6,967 nucleotides of DNA from an uncultured Eubacteriales bacterium (GCA_900321335.1 ONVR01000187.1:1-6967), one strand, 5' to 3'; counted from the stretch's first letter, positions 1 through 5,384 are shown. Notes: generated by a model not told the origin, from the letters alone. Made by a program: numbers and translations.

Positions 1-344
1 CCGTCTGTCACCTGGATCTGATACAGGCAGGTGGTTCTTCCCGCCCTGACACACGTGGCCTCCGCCCGGAGCGTATCCCCCTTCGGCGCCGTCAAGAAGG
101 TAATGCTGCTGGACAGGGAGACCGTGGGGGTCTGGTCGAAATTGGAGGCCACGGCAAATGCGTAATCCGCCAGGGTGAATATCGCGCCGCCCATGACGTT
201 TCCCAAGGCGTTTTTATGGTGCCGCGCAACCGCCATGACGCATACGGCCCGTCCCGGCTCCGCCTGTTCGATGCGGATCCCTGCCGCCTGGGTGGCAAAC
301 AGGTCTTTGCCGAAATATGCCTGTGCCCGTTCAAGATCTGTCAT
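1..344 (-). CDS. PaaI-like hotdog-fold acyl-CoA thioesterase (3' end outside window)
   Basis: The first 114 codons of a gene that runs off the left edge; no stop is seen. The start ATG (344-342) is preceded by GGAGG (357-353) with an 8-base spacer, so it is well supported. The segment around residues 45-68 (NALGNVMGGAIFTLADYAFA) matches the helix and loop signature of PaaI/YbgC-type 4HBT thioesterases, with D60 in the place of the family's catalytic Asp. The usual HGG is MGG here (M51). Residues 74-114 look like the following beta strands (SSSITFLTAPKGDTL and onward). Such enzymes hydrolyse acyl- or aryl-CoA thioesters in the cytoplasm; the substrate cannot be told. It is transcribed from its own promoter and follows the terminator of the M23 gene. 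The fold assignment is fairly sure, the substrate unknown. Confidence 0.8.
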   Translation of the reverse strand, partial: MTDLERAQAYFGKDLFATQAAGIRIEQAEPGRAVCVMAVARHHKNALGNVMGGAIFTLADYAFAVASNFDQTPTVSLSSSITFLTAPKGDTLRAEATCVRAGRTTCLYQIQVTD

Positions 345-373
345 GGAAAACGCCTCCGGTTTTTGTTTTTTCC

Positions 374-402
374 ATTATAAACGCTTCCCGCCGGAGATGC
401 AA
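374..402 (-). promoter_or_regulatory. Sigma-A promoter of the thioesterase gene
   Basis: On the minus strand TTGCAT (402-397) and a perfect TATAAT (379-374) are separated by 17 bases. It lies 29 bases upstream of the thioesterase ATG and downstream of the M23-gene terminator, so the gene is probably its own unit. Confidence 0.7.
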
Positions 403-428
403 CCGGTAAGCGCCGCTTCCGACAAAAA

Positions 429-454
429 CGGGCCTTCCTTATTCGGAAGGCCCG
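429..454 (-). terminator. Rho-independent terminator after the M23/SpoIIQ-like gene
   Basis: A 10-bp perfect GC-rich stem (429-438 with 445-454, arm CGGGCCTTCC) has a 6-base loop. On the minus strand it is followed directly by TTTTTGT. It starts 6 bases past the stop codon of the M23 gene (stop 463-461). Confidence 0.85.
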
Positions 455-460
455 CTTTTG

Positions 461-1234
461 TCATCTGCTCAGATAATCCTCCGGGTTTACGGGAACGCCG
501 TCACACTCCATGGCAAAGTGCAGGTGAGACACCTCCACCGTCTCTCCCAGAGCGGTATCCCCCACGGCGCCGATCACCGCTCCCATGGCCACGCTGTCCC
601 CGGCGCTCACCGCAGGGGAGGCCGCCAGATTGGCGTACACGCTTTTCAGTCCGCCGCCGTGGTCGATGATCACCGTCGTGCCGTACAGATCGTCCTCAAA
701 GATCTGCTCCACCGTTCCCGTGGCGGCGGCAAGGACTTTTGTGCCCAGATCCGCGGCCAGATCCATGGCGGGATGCACCCGCCAGTCCGCCATGGTCTTG
801 TTGTACACCAGCTCATCGTCGGTATAGCCCTTTACCGTCTCCCCGGCCACGGGCCAGACAAAGGCCGCAGGCGGCTGTTCCGGCTCCGCGTCTGTCTCCT
901 GCACCGGCTGGGGTTCGCTTTCGTCCTCCTGCCGCTGGAGCTTTTCCAGCTCCGTCTCCTGCTGCTCGGCAGGGGCGATGACGGCGACCTCCGGAGCCTT
1001 GGGCGTTACCGTCTCCGGCACCGTCTGGGTCTGCACCGCATCGGACTGTCGGGGCTGTACGGTCTGGCTCACCGTTGTGGACGGCTCCGGGTCGCTGAGA
1101 TTTTTGCCGGCTGATAACATAACCCATGCTGACACGCCGATAACTGCGGCGCATGCAAGCAGGACTATGTAAAAGCCCTTGCCCGCGAGGAATTTCTCCG
1201 TTTTTCCCCATAGGGATTTCTTCTGTTGTTTCAT
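461..1234 (-). CDS. spoIIQ: Membrane-anchored M23/LytM-fold protein, SpoIIQ-like
   Basis: A 257-residue protein with a short basic N terminus, one membrane segment (about residues 20-42, FYIVLLACAAVIGVSAW), a long Pro/Gln/Glu-rich extracytoplasmic linker (about 45-122) and a C-terminal LytM/M23 domain (about 125-257). Zinc-site residues are visible as H154-x3-D158 and H237-x-H239. The central His of the usual YxHL motif is replaced: the sequence is Y200-A-N202-L. In sporulators SpoIIQ is the forespore membrane protein that binds SpoIIIAH across the septum during engulfment, and the architecture and divergent active site fit that family. A general cell-wall endopeptidase is the alternative. 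The start at 1234 is chosen because GGAGG (1244-1240) sits 5 bases upstream; the longer in-frame ATG at 1294 has no such signal. No convincing sigma-A promoter is seen upstream. The M23 fold is near certain, the SpoIIQ identity moderate. Confidence 0.75.
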   Translation of the reverse strand: MKQQKKSLWGKTEKFLAGKGFYIVLLACAAVIGVSAWVMLSAGKNLSDPEPSTTVSQTVQPRQSDAVQTQTVPETVTPKAPEVAVIAPAEQQETELEKLQRQEDESEPQPVQETDAEPEQPPAAFVWPVAGETVKGYTDDELVYNKTMADWRVHPAMDLAADLGTKVLAAATGTVEQIFEDDLYGTTVIIDHGGGLKSVYANLAASPAVSAGDSVAMGAVIGAVGDTALGETVEVSHLHFAMECDGVPVNPEDYLSR

Positions 1235-1286
1235 CGTGTCCTCCATCCGATGGGACGGCGCTGCCGCCCCGCTGTTCCCCGTAATT

Positions 1287-1315
1287 TTTCTCACCGCAAG
1301 AGAAAAGAGGTATCT
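1287..1315 (-). promoter_or_regulatory. Weak candidate sigma-F-type promoter of the M23 gene
   Basis: On the minus strand AGATA (1315-1311), 15 bases, then GGTGAGAAA (1295-1287) partly matches the sigma-F pattern GTATA-N15-GGNNANANT: 3 of 5 in the -35 element, and the final T missing in the -10 element. The -35 half lies inside the glnS terminator stem. It is reported only because spoIIQ genes are sigma-F dependent in Bacillus and no sigma-A promoter is apparent here. Confidence 0.25.
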
Positions 1316-1345
1316 GCGGTTATTCTAACCACAGATACCTCTTTT
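1303..1345 (-). terminator. Rho-independent terminator of glnS
   Basis: A 19-position stem with one C/A mismatch (1303-1321 pairing with 1327-1345, core arm AAAAGAGGTATCTG) closes a 5-base loop. It lies 14 bases after the glnS stop and is followed on the minus strand by a pyrimidine-rich CTCTTG. The long AAAA/TTTT outer part supplies the U-tract. Confidence 0.85.
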
Positions 1346-1359
1346 ATGCACTTGCTGGT

Positions 1360-3045
1360 TTATTTATTTGCCGGCTTGAAGCCATCCTTCAGCGCCACGG
1401 CCCGGTTAAACACCAGAGCGTCGGGCCTGGAGTCCTTATTGTCCACGGCAAAGTAGCCCAGGCGCAGGAACTGGTACTGCTTCGGCGCCGTCGCACCCGC
1501 CAGAGAAGCCTCCACCTTGCAGCCTCGCAGCACCTCCAGAGAGTCGGGGTTCAGGCACTCCAGGAAGTTCTTTCCCGGACCGTCGGGATCGGGGTCGGAG
1601 AACAGATTGTCGTACAGGCGCACCTCCGCGTCCACCGCCGTGGCCGCGTCCACCCAGTGAATGGTGCCCCGGACCTTTCTGCCGTCAGGGGTGTTGCCGC
1701 CCCGGGTCTCGGGATCGTATTCGGCCAGAACCTCCACGACCTTGCCGGTCTCATCCGTGCGATAGCCCGTGCCCCGGACGATGTAGGCGGATTTGAGCCG
1801 TACCTCGTTGCCCACGAAAAGGCGGTTATACTTCTTGGGGGGCTCCACCATAAAGTCGTCGCTCTCGATCCACAGCTCCCGTGAGAAGGAGACCTCCCTC
1901 GTCCCGGCTGTCTCATCCTCGGGGTTGTTCTCCACCGGGAAAACCTCTGTCTGTCCCTCCGGATAGTTGGTGATGGTCAGCTTGACCGGCCGGATCACGG
2001 CCATGGCCCGCTGGGCGTGGGCGTTGAGATCCTCCCGCAGGCAGTGCTCCAGAAAGCTGTACTCCACCACGCTGGGAACCTTGGCCACGCCAATGCGTTC
2101 ACAGAAGTTCCGGATGGATTCCGGGGTGTACCCGCGTCGGCGCAGACCGCACAGGGTGGGCATCCGGGGATCGTCCCAACCGGACACTTTCCCCTGCTGC
2201 ACCAGCTCCCGGAGCTTGCGCTTGGACATGACGGTGTAATTGATCCCCAGCCGGGCAAACTCGATCTGACGCGGTCTGGAGGGCACGTCCGTATTGGCGA
2301 TGACCCAGTCGTACAGGGGACGGTGATCCTCATACTCCAGCGAGCACAGGGAGTGGGTGATCCCCTCCAGCGCGTCCTGGATGGGGTGGGCAAAATCGTA
2401 CATGGGGAAGATACACCACTTCGTCCCCTGCCGATGGTGCTCCACATATTTGATCCGGTAGATCACCGGGTCACGCATGTTGAAATTGCCGCTTGCCAGG
2501 TCGATTTTTGCCCGCAGAGTCATGCTGCCTTCGGGAAACTCCCCGGCACGCATCCGGGCGAACAGGTCCAGGCTCTCTTCAATGGGCCGGTCCCGGTAGG
2601 GGCTTACGGCGGGCACGCCGATGCTGCCACGATTGCGCTTGAACTCCTCGGGAGAGAGCTGGCAGACGTAGGCAAGGCCCTTTTTGATCAGCCCCACTGC
2701 CAGCTCGTAGTCCTTTTCAAAGTAGTCGCTGCCGTAGAAAAAGCGGTCGCCCCAGTCAAAGCCCAGCCAGTGAATGTCCTCCTGGATGGCGTCCACAAAC
2801 TCGTCGTCCTCTTTTTCCGGGTTGGTGTCATCCATACGCAGGTTACAGATTCCGCCGTACTTCTCGGCACTGCCAAAGTCTATGATCAGCGCCTTGCAGT
2901 GGCCGATGTGGAGATATCCGTTGGGCTCCGGCGGAAACCGGGTATGTACCTGCATGCCCTCATACCGGCCGCCGGGGGCAATGTCCTCTTCAATAAAGGT
3001 GTGTATAAAATTCTTGCTCTCGTTTTCGTTGATGATCTCAGCCAT
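1360..3045 (-). CDS. glnS: Glutaminyl-tRNA synthetase (class I)
   Basis: Cytoplasmic enzyme that charges tRNA-Gln with glutamine using ATP. The 561-residue length is close to the roughly 554 of E. coli GlnRS and there is no C-terminal YqeY fusion. The Rossmann catalytic domain shows PPEPNGYLHIGH with HIGH at residues 46-49, the LRMDDTNPEKE block at 69-79 and VMSKR (the KMSKS loop) at 272-276. R36, D72 and Y216 occupy the places of E. coli R30, D66 and Y211, which recognise ATP/glutamine, so GlnRS rather than GluRS is supported. The C-terminal half is the beta-barrel anticodon-binding region typical of GlnRS. The start ATG (3045) has AAGGA (3059-3055) nine bases upstream. It is monocistronic, with its own consensus promoter and strong terminator. 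Many Firmicutes make Gln-tRNA through GatCAB instead, so this gene was probably acquired in the lineage's past (family knowledge plus inference). Confidence 0.97.
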   Translation of the reverse strand: MAEIINENESKNFIHTFIEEDIAPGGRYEGMQVHTRFPPEPNGYLHIGHCKALIIDFGSAEKYGGICNLRMDDTNPEKEDDEFVDAIQEDIHWLGFDWGDRFFYGSDYFEKDYELAVGLIKKGLAYVCQLSPEEFKRNRGSIGVPAVSPYRDRPIEESLDLFARMRAGEFPEGSMTLRAKIDLASGNFNMRDPVIYRIKYVEHHRQGTKWCIFPMYDFAHPIQDALEGITHSLCSLEYEDHRPLYDWVIANTDVPSRPRQIEFARLGINYTVMSKRKLRELVQQGKVSGWDDPRMPTLCGLRRRGYTPESIRNFCERIGVAKVPSVVEYSFLEHCLREDLNAHAQRAMAVIRPVKLTITNYPEGQTEVFPVENNPEDETAGTREVSFSRELWIESDDFMVEPPKKYNRLFVGNEVRLKSAYIVRGTGYRTDETGKVVEVLAEYDPETRGGNTPDGRKVRGTIHWVDAATAVDAEVRLYDNLFSDPDPDGPGKNFLECLNPDSLEVLRGCKVEASLAGATAPKQYQFLRLGYFAVDNKDSRPDALVFNRAVALKDGFKPANK

Positions 3046-3089
3046 TTCGATCCATCCTTACCGGTCGTATTTTGATTGCTTGAAATAAA

Positions 3090-3118
3090 ATTATACCAAC
3101 AGCCGCCCCTGCTGTCAA
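3090..3118 (-). promoter_or_regulatory. Consensus sigma-A promoter of glnS
   Basis: A perfect TTGACA (3118-3113), 17-base spacer and perfect TATAAT (3095-3090) on the minus strand. The predicted transcript start is near 3083, giving a leader of about 38 bases. That is too short for a T-box riboswitch, and none is visible. The promoter lies inside an inverted repeat (see 3099-3132). Confidence 0.9.
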
Positions 3119-3132
3119 GCAAAAGCGGCTGT
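3099..3132 (-). terminator. Hairpin downstream of spoVAC, overlapping the glnS promoter
   Basis: Perfect 8-bp inverted repeat (ACAGCCGC / GCGGCTGT, 3099-3106 with 3125-3132) with an 18-base loop that can itself pair (TGCT/AGCA). Read from spoVAC on the minus strand it is followed by a U-rich stretch (TTGGTATAATTTTATTT), so it can work as the spoVAC terminator. It also straddles the -35 box of glnS, and an operator role is the alternative. A second short hairpin (3161-3166 with 3174-3179, CCGGGA arms) lies closer to the spoVAC stop but lacks a U-tract. Confidence 0.45.
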
Positions 3133-3185
3133 CAGGGCGCCCGGGCCGCCGATCAATCTGCCGGGATATCGGTTCCCGGTGCGGT

Positions 3186-3623
3186 TTACCCGCCGCCCAG
3201 CAGCAGATAGATCACGCCGTAGACCACGCTCGCGGCGGTGCCGTATACCAGCACCGGGCCGGCGATGATAAACATCTTCGCCCCGAGGCCTGTGATCAGG
3301 CCCTCGCTTTTGAAGTCGATGGCCGGGGCGGCCACAGAGTTGGCAAAGCCGGTAATGGGCACCAGCGTACCGGCCCCGGCGTGTTTGGCCAGCTTGTCGT
3401 AAACGCCAAGGCCCGTCAGCAGCGTGCCCAGAAACACCATCACAACGGACGTGACTGTTTTGCCCGTCTCGGTGTCCAGCTGCAGCATGGCGCAGCCGTC
3501 GCCGATGAGTTGCCCCACACAGCAGATCAGTCCCCCGATGACAAACGCCTTGCACAAATTCTTCCCCAGTTTGGAATTGGGTGATTTCTCCTTGACAAGT
3601 TTTGCATATTCCTGATTGGTCAC
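3186..3623 (-). CDS. spoVAC: Stage V sporulation protein AC (SpoVAC)
   Basis: A 145-residue inner spore-membrane protein. In Bacillus, SpoVA proteins move Ca-dipicolinic acid into the forespore and release it in germination, and SpoVAC is the proposed channel subunit. Seen here: an N-terminal motif KNLCKAFVIGGLICCVGQ (22-38, first membrane segment), a second segment (about 57-75), the hallmark GAGTLVPITGFANSV (83-97) followed by IDFKSEGL (102-109), and a last segment (about 116-141). TGFANS with the following KSEG favours SpoVAC over SpoVAEb, whose loop reads TGFG. The start is taken as GTG 3623: AGAGGTG (3637-3631) lies 7 bases upstream. The in-frame ATG at 3644 has only weak A-rich upstream sequence and would coincide with the predicted transcript start. 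No spoVAD or spoVAE follows; the next gene is glnS. The promoter matches forespore sigma factors. Confidence 0.9.
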   Translation of the reverse strand: MTNQEYAKLVKEKSPNSKLGKNLCKAFVIGGLICCVGQLIGDGCAMLQLDTETGKTVTSVVMVFLGTLLTGLGVYDKLAKHAGAGTLVPITGFANSVAAPAIDFKSEGLITGLGAKMFIIAGPVLVYGTAASVVYGVIYLLLGGG

Positions 3624-3630
3624 AGACAAG

Positions 3631-3637
3631 CACCTCT
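3631..3637 (-). promoter_or_regulatory. Ribosome binding site that fixes the spoVAC GTG start
   Basis: AGAGGTG on the minus strand, 7 bases before GTG 3623. It argues against the longer ATG start at 3644, which adds seven residues (MKKRCLS). Confidence 0.75.
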
Positions 3638-3650
3638 TTTTCATTTTCTT

Positions 3651-3680
3651 TATTCTGTCCTGACTTGTCCCGGAATATAC
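3651..3680 (-). promoter_or_regulatory. Forespore (sigma-F/sigma-G) promoter of spoVAC
   Basis: On the minus strand GTATA (3680-3676), a 15-base spacer, then GGACAGAATA (3660-3651). This is a full match to the sigma-F pattern GTATA-N15/16-GGNNANANT. Read as sigma-G it is GTATA-N18-CAGAATA, also good. In Bacillus the spoVA operon is transcribed by sigma-G. The predicted transcript start is about 3644-3645, about 20 bases before the GTG start codon. Confidence 0.75.
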
Positions 3681-3684
3681 GGCA

Positions 3685-3710
3685 AGAGCCTGTGGATCCC
3701 CACAGGCTCT
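3685..3710 (-). terminator. Terminator hairpin of the DUF308-lipoprotein operon
   Basis: Perfect 11-bp stem (AGAGCCTGTGG, 3685-3695 with 3700-3710) and a 4-base loop, 13 bases past the lipoprotein stop. The minus-strand U-tract is poor (TTGCCGTATATT), so termination may be incomplete. The spoVAC promoter begins only 4 bases beyond it. Confidence 0.65.
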
Positions 3711-3723
3711 CTTTATTCATCTT

Positions 3724-4572
3724 TCAGTTGGCAGCGTTACGGGCAAAGCCCCCGTAAGACTGGCGGATCATCTCACCGATCTCCTCCTGGCTGGGGATCA
3801 TCACCCAGAACAGGTCAACTGTCCCGCGCTCCCCTTCGATATTTGCCGTCGCGGTGTTGAACGCCTCCTCGGTGGTCTCGTTGCCATCCGCGTCTGTATA
3901 CGTGTATGCAACGTCCTCTTCCCCTGCTTGCGCATGCTGGCTTGCCAGGACTTTCGTGCTGACTGTGCCGTCTTCAAGGCAAAGGGCGAATTTTACCAGG
4001 TAGGATTCCGCCGCTCCGTTGCGGAGGGCGTCCTCAAAGAAATACAGCAGCTTCCCGTCTGGGGTCCGGACATACTCGGTCTGCATCACCATGATATCCG
4101 GCTGGGATTCACCCTCTTGCACCTCATAGGCGCACTGCTCCAGCCCCGTACCGTCGGCGCTGACCTCGTAGTAATTGCTGTAGGTGTACAGGCCGCTGCC
4201 CTGCATGGAGGAGGCGATCAGTTCCAGCCTGCCGTTGTCGTCCAGATCGGTCACTGCGTACATACAGTTCCCCTCATCTCCGGTGAGCAGCCACTGCCCG
4301 GCGTTATCCAGGATCACGGAAAGCTGCTGCTCCGGGTCGATCGTCTCCGCGGGCTCCTGGCTCTGCTCCGGCGCAGGCTCCTGATCCGTGCTCTCCTCGG
4401 ACGTTTCCGGTTGTGCGGTTTGCTCCTGCTCCGCAGGCGTGGTCTGCTCCTGGGACTGCTGCGCCTGGGCCGCTTCCTCGGCCGCAGAACTGTCGGAACC
4501 GGCTGCTTTGCCGCAGGCGGTAAAGAGTACCGCCGCGGCCAGGATAAAGCACAGAAGTATCGTTCTTTTCAT
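3724..4572 (-). CDS. Lipoprotein of unknown function with acidic linker and Ca-loop-like motifs
   Basis: A 282-residue secreted lipoprotein. The signal peptide MKRTILLCFILAAAVLFTAC ends in a lipobox-like FTAC with the lipidated Cys at position 20. A low-complexity Gln/Glu/Ser/Pro/Thr linker follows (about 21-80) and then a globular domain (about 81-282). In this domain DLDDNG (D109, D111, N113, G114, E117) resembles the DxDxNGxxEL loop common in Firmicute surface proteins, and a second DADGNETTEE stretch lies near residue 225. No catalytic signature is recognised. The start ATG 4572 has GAGGA (4585-4581) 8 bases upstream. It is the second gene of an operon: 18 bases separate it from the stop of the DUF308 gene. 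The product is probably anchored to the outer face of the membrane; its role is unknown. Confidence 0.85.
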   Translation of the reverse strand: MKRTILLCFILAAAVLFTACGKAAGSDSSAAEEAAQAQQSQEQTTPAEQEQTAQPETSEESTDQEPAPEQSQEPAETIDPEQQLSVILDNAGQWLLTGDEGNCMYAVTDLDDNGRLELIASSMQGSGLYTYSNYYEVSADGTGLEQCAYEVQEGESQPDIMVMQTEYVRTPDGKLLYFFEDALRNGAAESYLVKFALCLEDGTVSTKVLASQHAQAGEEDVAYTYTDADGNETTEEAFNTATANIEGERGTVDLFWVMIPSQEEIGEMIRQSYGGFARNAAN

Positions 4573-4590
4573 AATTCAAATCCTCATTTC

Positions 4591-5100
4591 TCAAAGTCTG
4601 GAGGCGGTGATCAGATTGCTGATTCCATCATAGATCAGGATCACACCCATGATCCGCACAAGCAGCTCCATGGTGGAGAAGGGGTTGGTAAAGATCACAA
4701 TACCCAGCAGGATCGTCAGCACTGCCAGCACCATGTGCACGCCCCACCTCTTCCCGCTTTTCCGGATGGACAGGGCCTGCATGAAGTTTATAGCGCCATT
4801 GACGATCACAAAAAGGCCCACAGCAATGGGAAGCAGTGAGATCACAAACTTGGGATTGGCAATGAGTATGATGCCGATCAGTGCGGCCAGCACCGCCCCG
4901 GAGAAGTAGAAAGCACGCTGCTTTTTCTCCTCTCTGCTGCCAAATCCGAACACGGCCAATACCGCCGCGGCAAGAAGAAAGGCAAAGCCCACGATCCTGC
5001 AGATCACATTCAACGTACCGCCGGGTTTAATGACCAGGACGATTCCCAACAAGAGAATAATCAGAGATACCGTTGCTGAAGCCGTCTTTTTTGTTCTCAT
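4591..5100 (-). CDS. HdeD/DUF308-family membrane protein
   Basis: A 169-residue integral membrane protein with about six hydrophobic helices in three pairs. Each pair has the form LLGIVLVIKPGGTL / GIILIANPKFVI / LLGIVIFTNPFSTM, that is, a helix ending in a short Pro-containing turn, the repeated pattern of the HdeD (DUF308) family. The family is linked to acid stress in E. coli but its function in Firmicutes is unknown. The start ATG 5100 has AAAGGG (5115-5110) 9 bases upstream. An in-frame ATG at 5151 with AGGAGG 4 bases before it looks attractive, but that AGGAGG falls between the -10 box and the predicted transcript start, so it would not be in the mRNA; using 5151 would add 17 residues (MAGECSNGSPCEKGREG). 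It is the first gene of the operon with the lipoprotein. Confidence 0.85.
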   Translation of the reverse strand: MRTKKTASATVSLIILLLGIVLVIKPGGTLNVICRIVGFAFLLAAAVLAVFGFGSREEKKQRAFYFSGAVLAALIGIILIANPKFVISLLPIAVGLFVIVNGAINFMQALSIRKSGKRWGVHMVLAVLTILLGIVIFTNPFSTMELLVRIMGVILIYDGISNLITASRL

Positions 5101-5161
5101 TCCCTCACGCCCTTTCTCGCAGGGACTCCCGTTTGAGCATTCCCCTGCCATGGTGCCTCCT

Positions 5162-5190
5162 ATTATAGCCTGTATTGTGCCGTCTGTCAA
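5162..5190 (-). promoter_or_regulatory. Perfect consensus sigma-A promoter of the DUF308-lipoprotein operon
   Basis: TTGACA (5190-5185), 17-base spacer, TATAAT (5167-5162) on the minus strand. The predicted transcript start is about 5155, leaving a leader of about 54 bases before ATG 5100. Such an exact match suggests strong constitutive or repressor-controlled expression. Confidence 0.9.
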
Positions 5191-5203
5191 ATTCACACTG
5201 TTT

Positions 5204-5235
5204 GCGCTGCGTGTTGGTCTCCACAGCGGCAGCGC
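5204..5235. repeat. Inverted repeat between the divergent promoters
   Basis: GCGCTGC (5204-5210) and GCAGCGC (5229-5235) form a perfect 7-bp dyad with an 18-base gap. It lies between the -35 boxes of the DUF308 promoter and the prfB promoter. It could be an operator or chance in GC-rich DNA. Confidence 0.3.
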
Positions 5236-5253
5236 CGGGCTTATATTTTTCTG

Positions 5254-5282
5254 TTTACATCCCGCCCTGTTTTGTGTATAAT
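5254..5282 (+). promoter_or_regulatory. Sigma-A promoter of prfB
   Basis: TTTACA (5254-5259), 17-base spacer, TATAAT (5277-5282). The predicted transcript start is near 5289, giving a leader of about 89 bases that contains a possible 25-codon ORF. Confidence 0.85.
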
Positions 5283-5306
5283 ATTTTAATAACTAAACGA
5301 GAAAGC

Positions 5307-5384
5307 GTGGCGGGAACGACGGAAAGCAGCTCTGCCTCCTGCAACTGGATCAATTACAGAGAAAGACGGTTTCAATTATGGTAG
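5307..5384 (+). CDS. Possible 25-codon leader ORF overlapping the prfB start
   Basis: GTG 5307 opens a reading frame that ends at TAG 5382-5384, overlapping the prfB ATG (5378) by 7 bases. Its own ribosome binding site is poor (GAGAAAG immediately upstream), and the peptide (starts VAGTTESSS, ends RRFQLW) resembles nothing I know. Terminating ribosomes would sit on the prfB start, which itself lacks a good ribosome binding site, so translational coupling is conceivable. It may equally be chance. Confidence 0.2.
   Translation: MAGTTESSSASCNWINYRERRFQLW

Noticed and set aside
458..1114. Plus-strand open frame of 218 codons opposite the M23 gene
   Set aside because: Arg/His-rich shadow of the M23 coding strand, starting inside its stop region.
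1235..1294. Longer start for the M23 protein (ATG 1294)
   Set aside because: No ribosome binding site there; the internal ATG 1234 has GGAGG 5 bases upstream and gives the expected short cytoplasmic tail before the membrane segment.
2017..3075. Plus-strand open frame of 352 codons opposite glnS
   Set aside because: Antisense shadow of an unmistakable GlnRS, with no ribosome binding site or recognisable domain.
3046..3089. T-box riboswitch before glnS
   Set aside because: The leader after the consensus promoter is only about 38 bases, with no antiterminator or TGGN motif arrangement.
3186..3623. SpoVAE instead of SpoVAC
   Set aside because: The N-terminal KAFVIGGLIC is shared, but length, the TGFANS loop and KSEG motif favour SpoVAC.
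3115..3720. Minus-strand frame of 201 codons in another register over spoVAC
   Set aside because: SpoVAC in the alternative frame has clear family motifs; this frame is Arg/Gly-rich and passes through the terminator hairpin.
3928..4839. Plus-strand open frame of 303 codons across the lipoprotein and DUF308 genes
   Set aside because: Arg/Leu-rich low-complexity product mirroring the Gln/Glu linker; it crosses the junction of two well-supported minus-strand genes.
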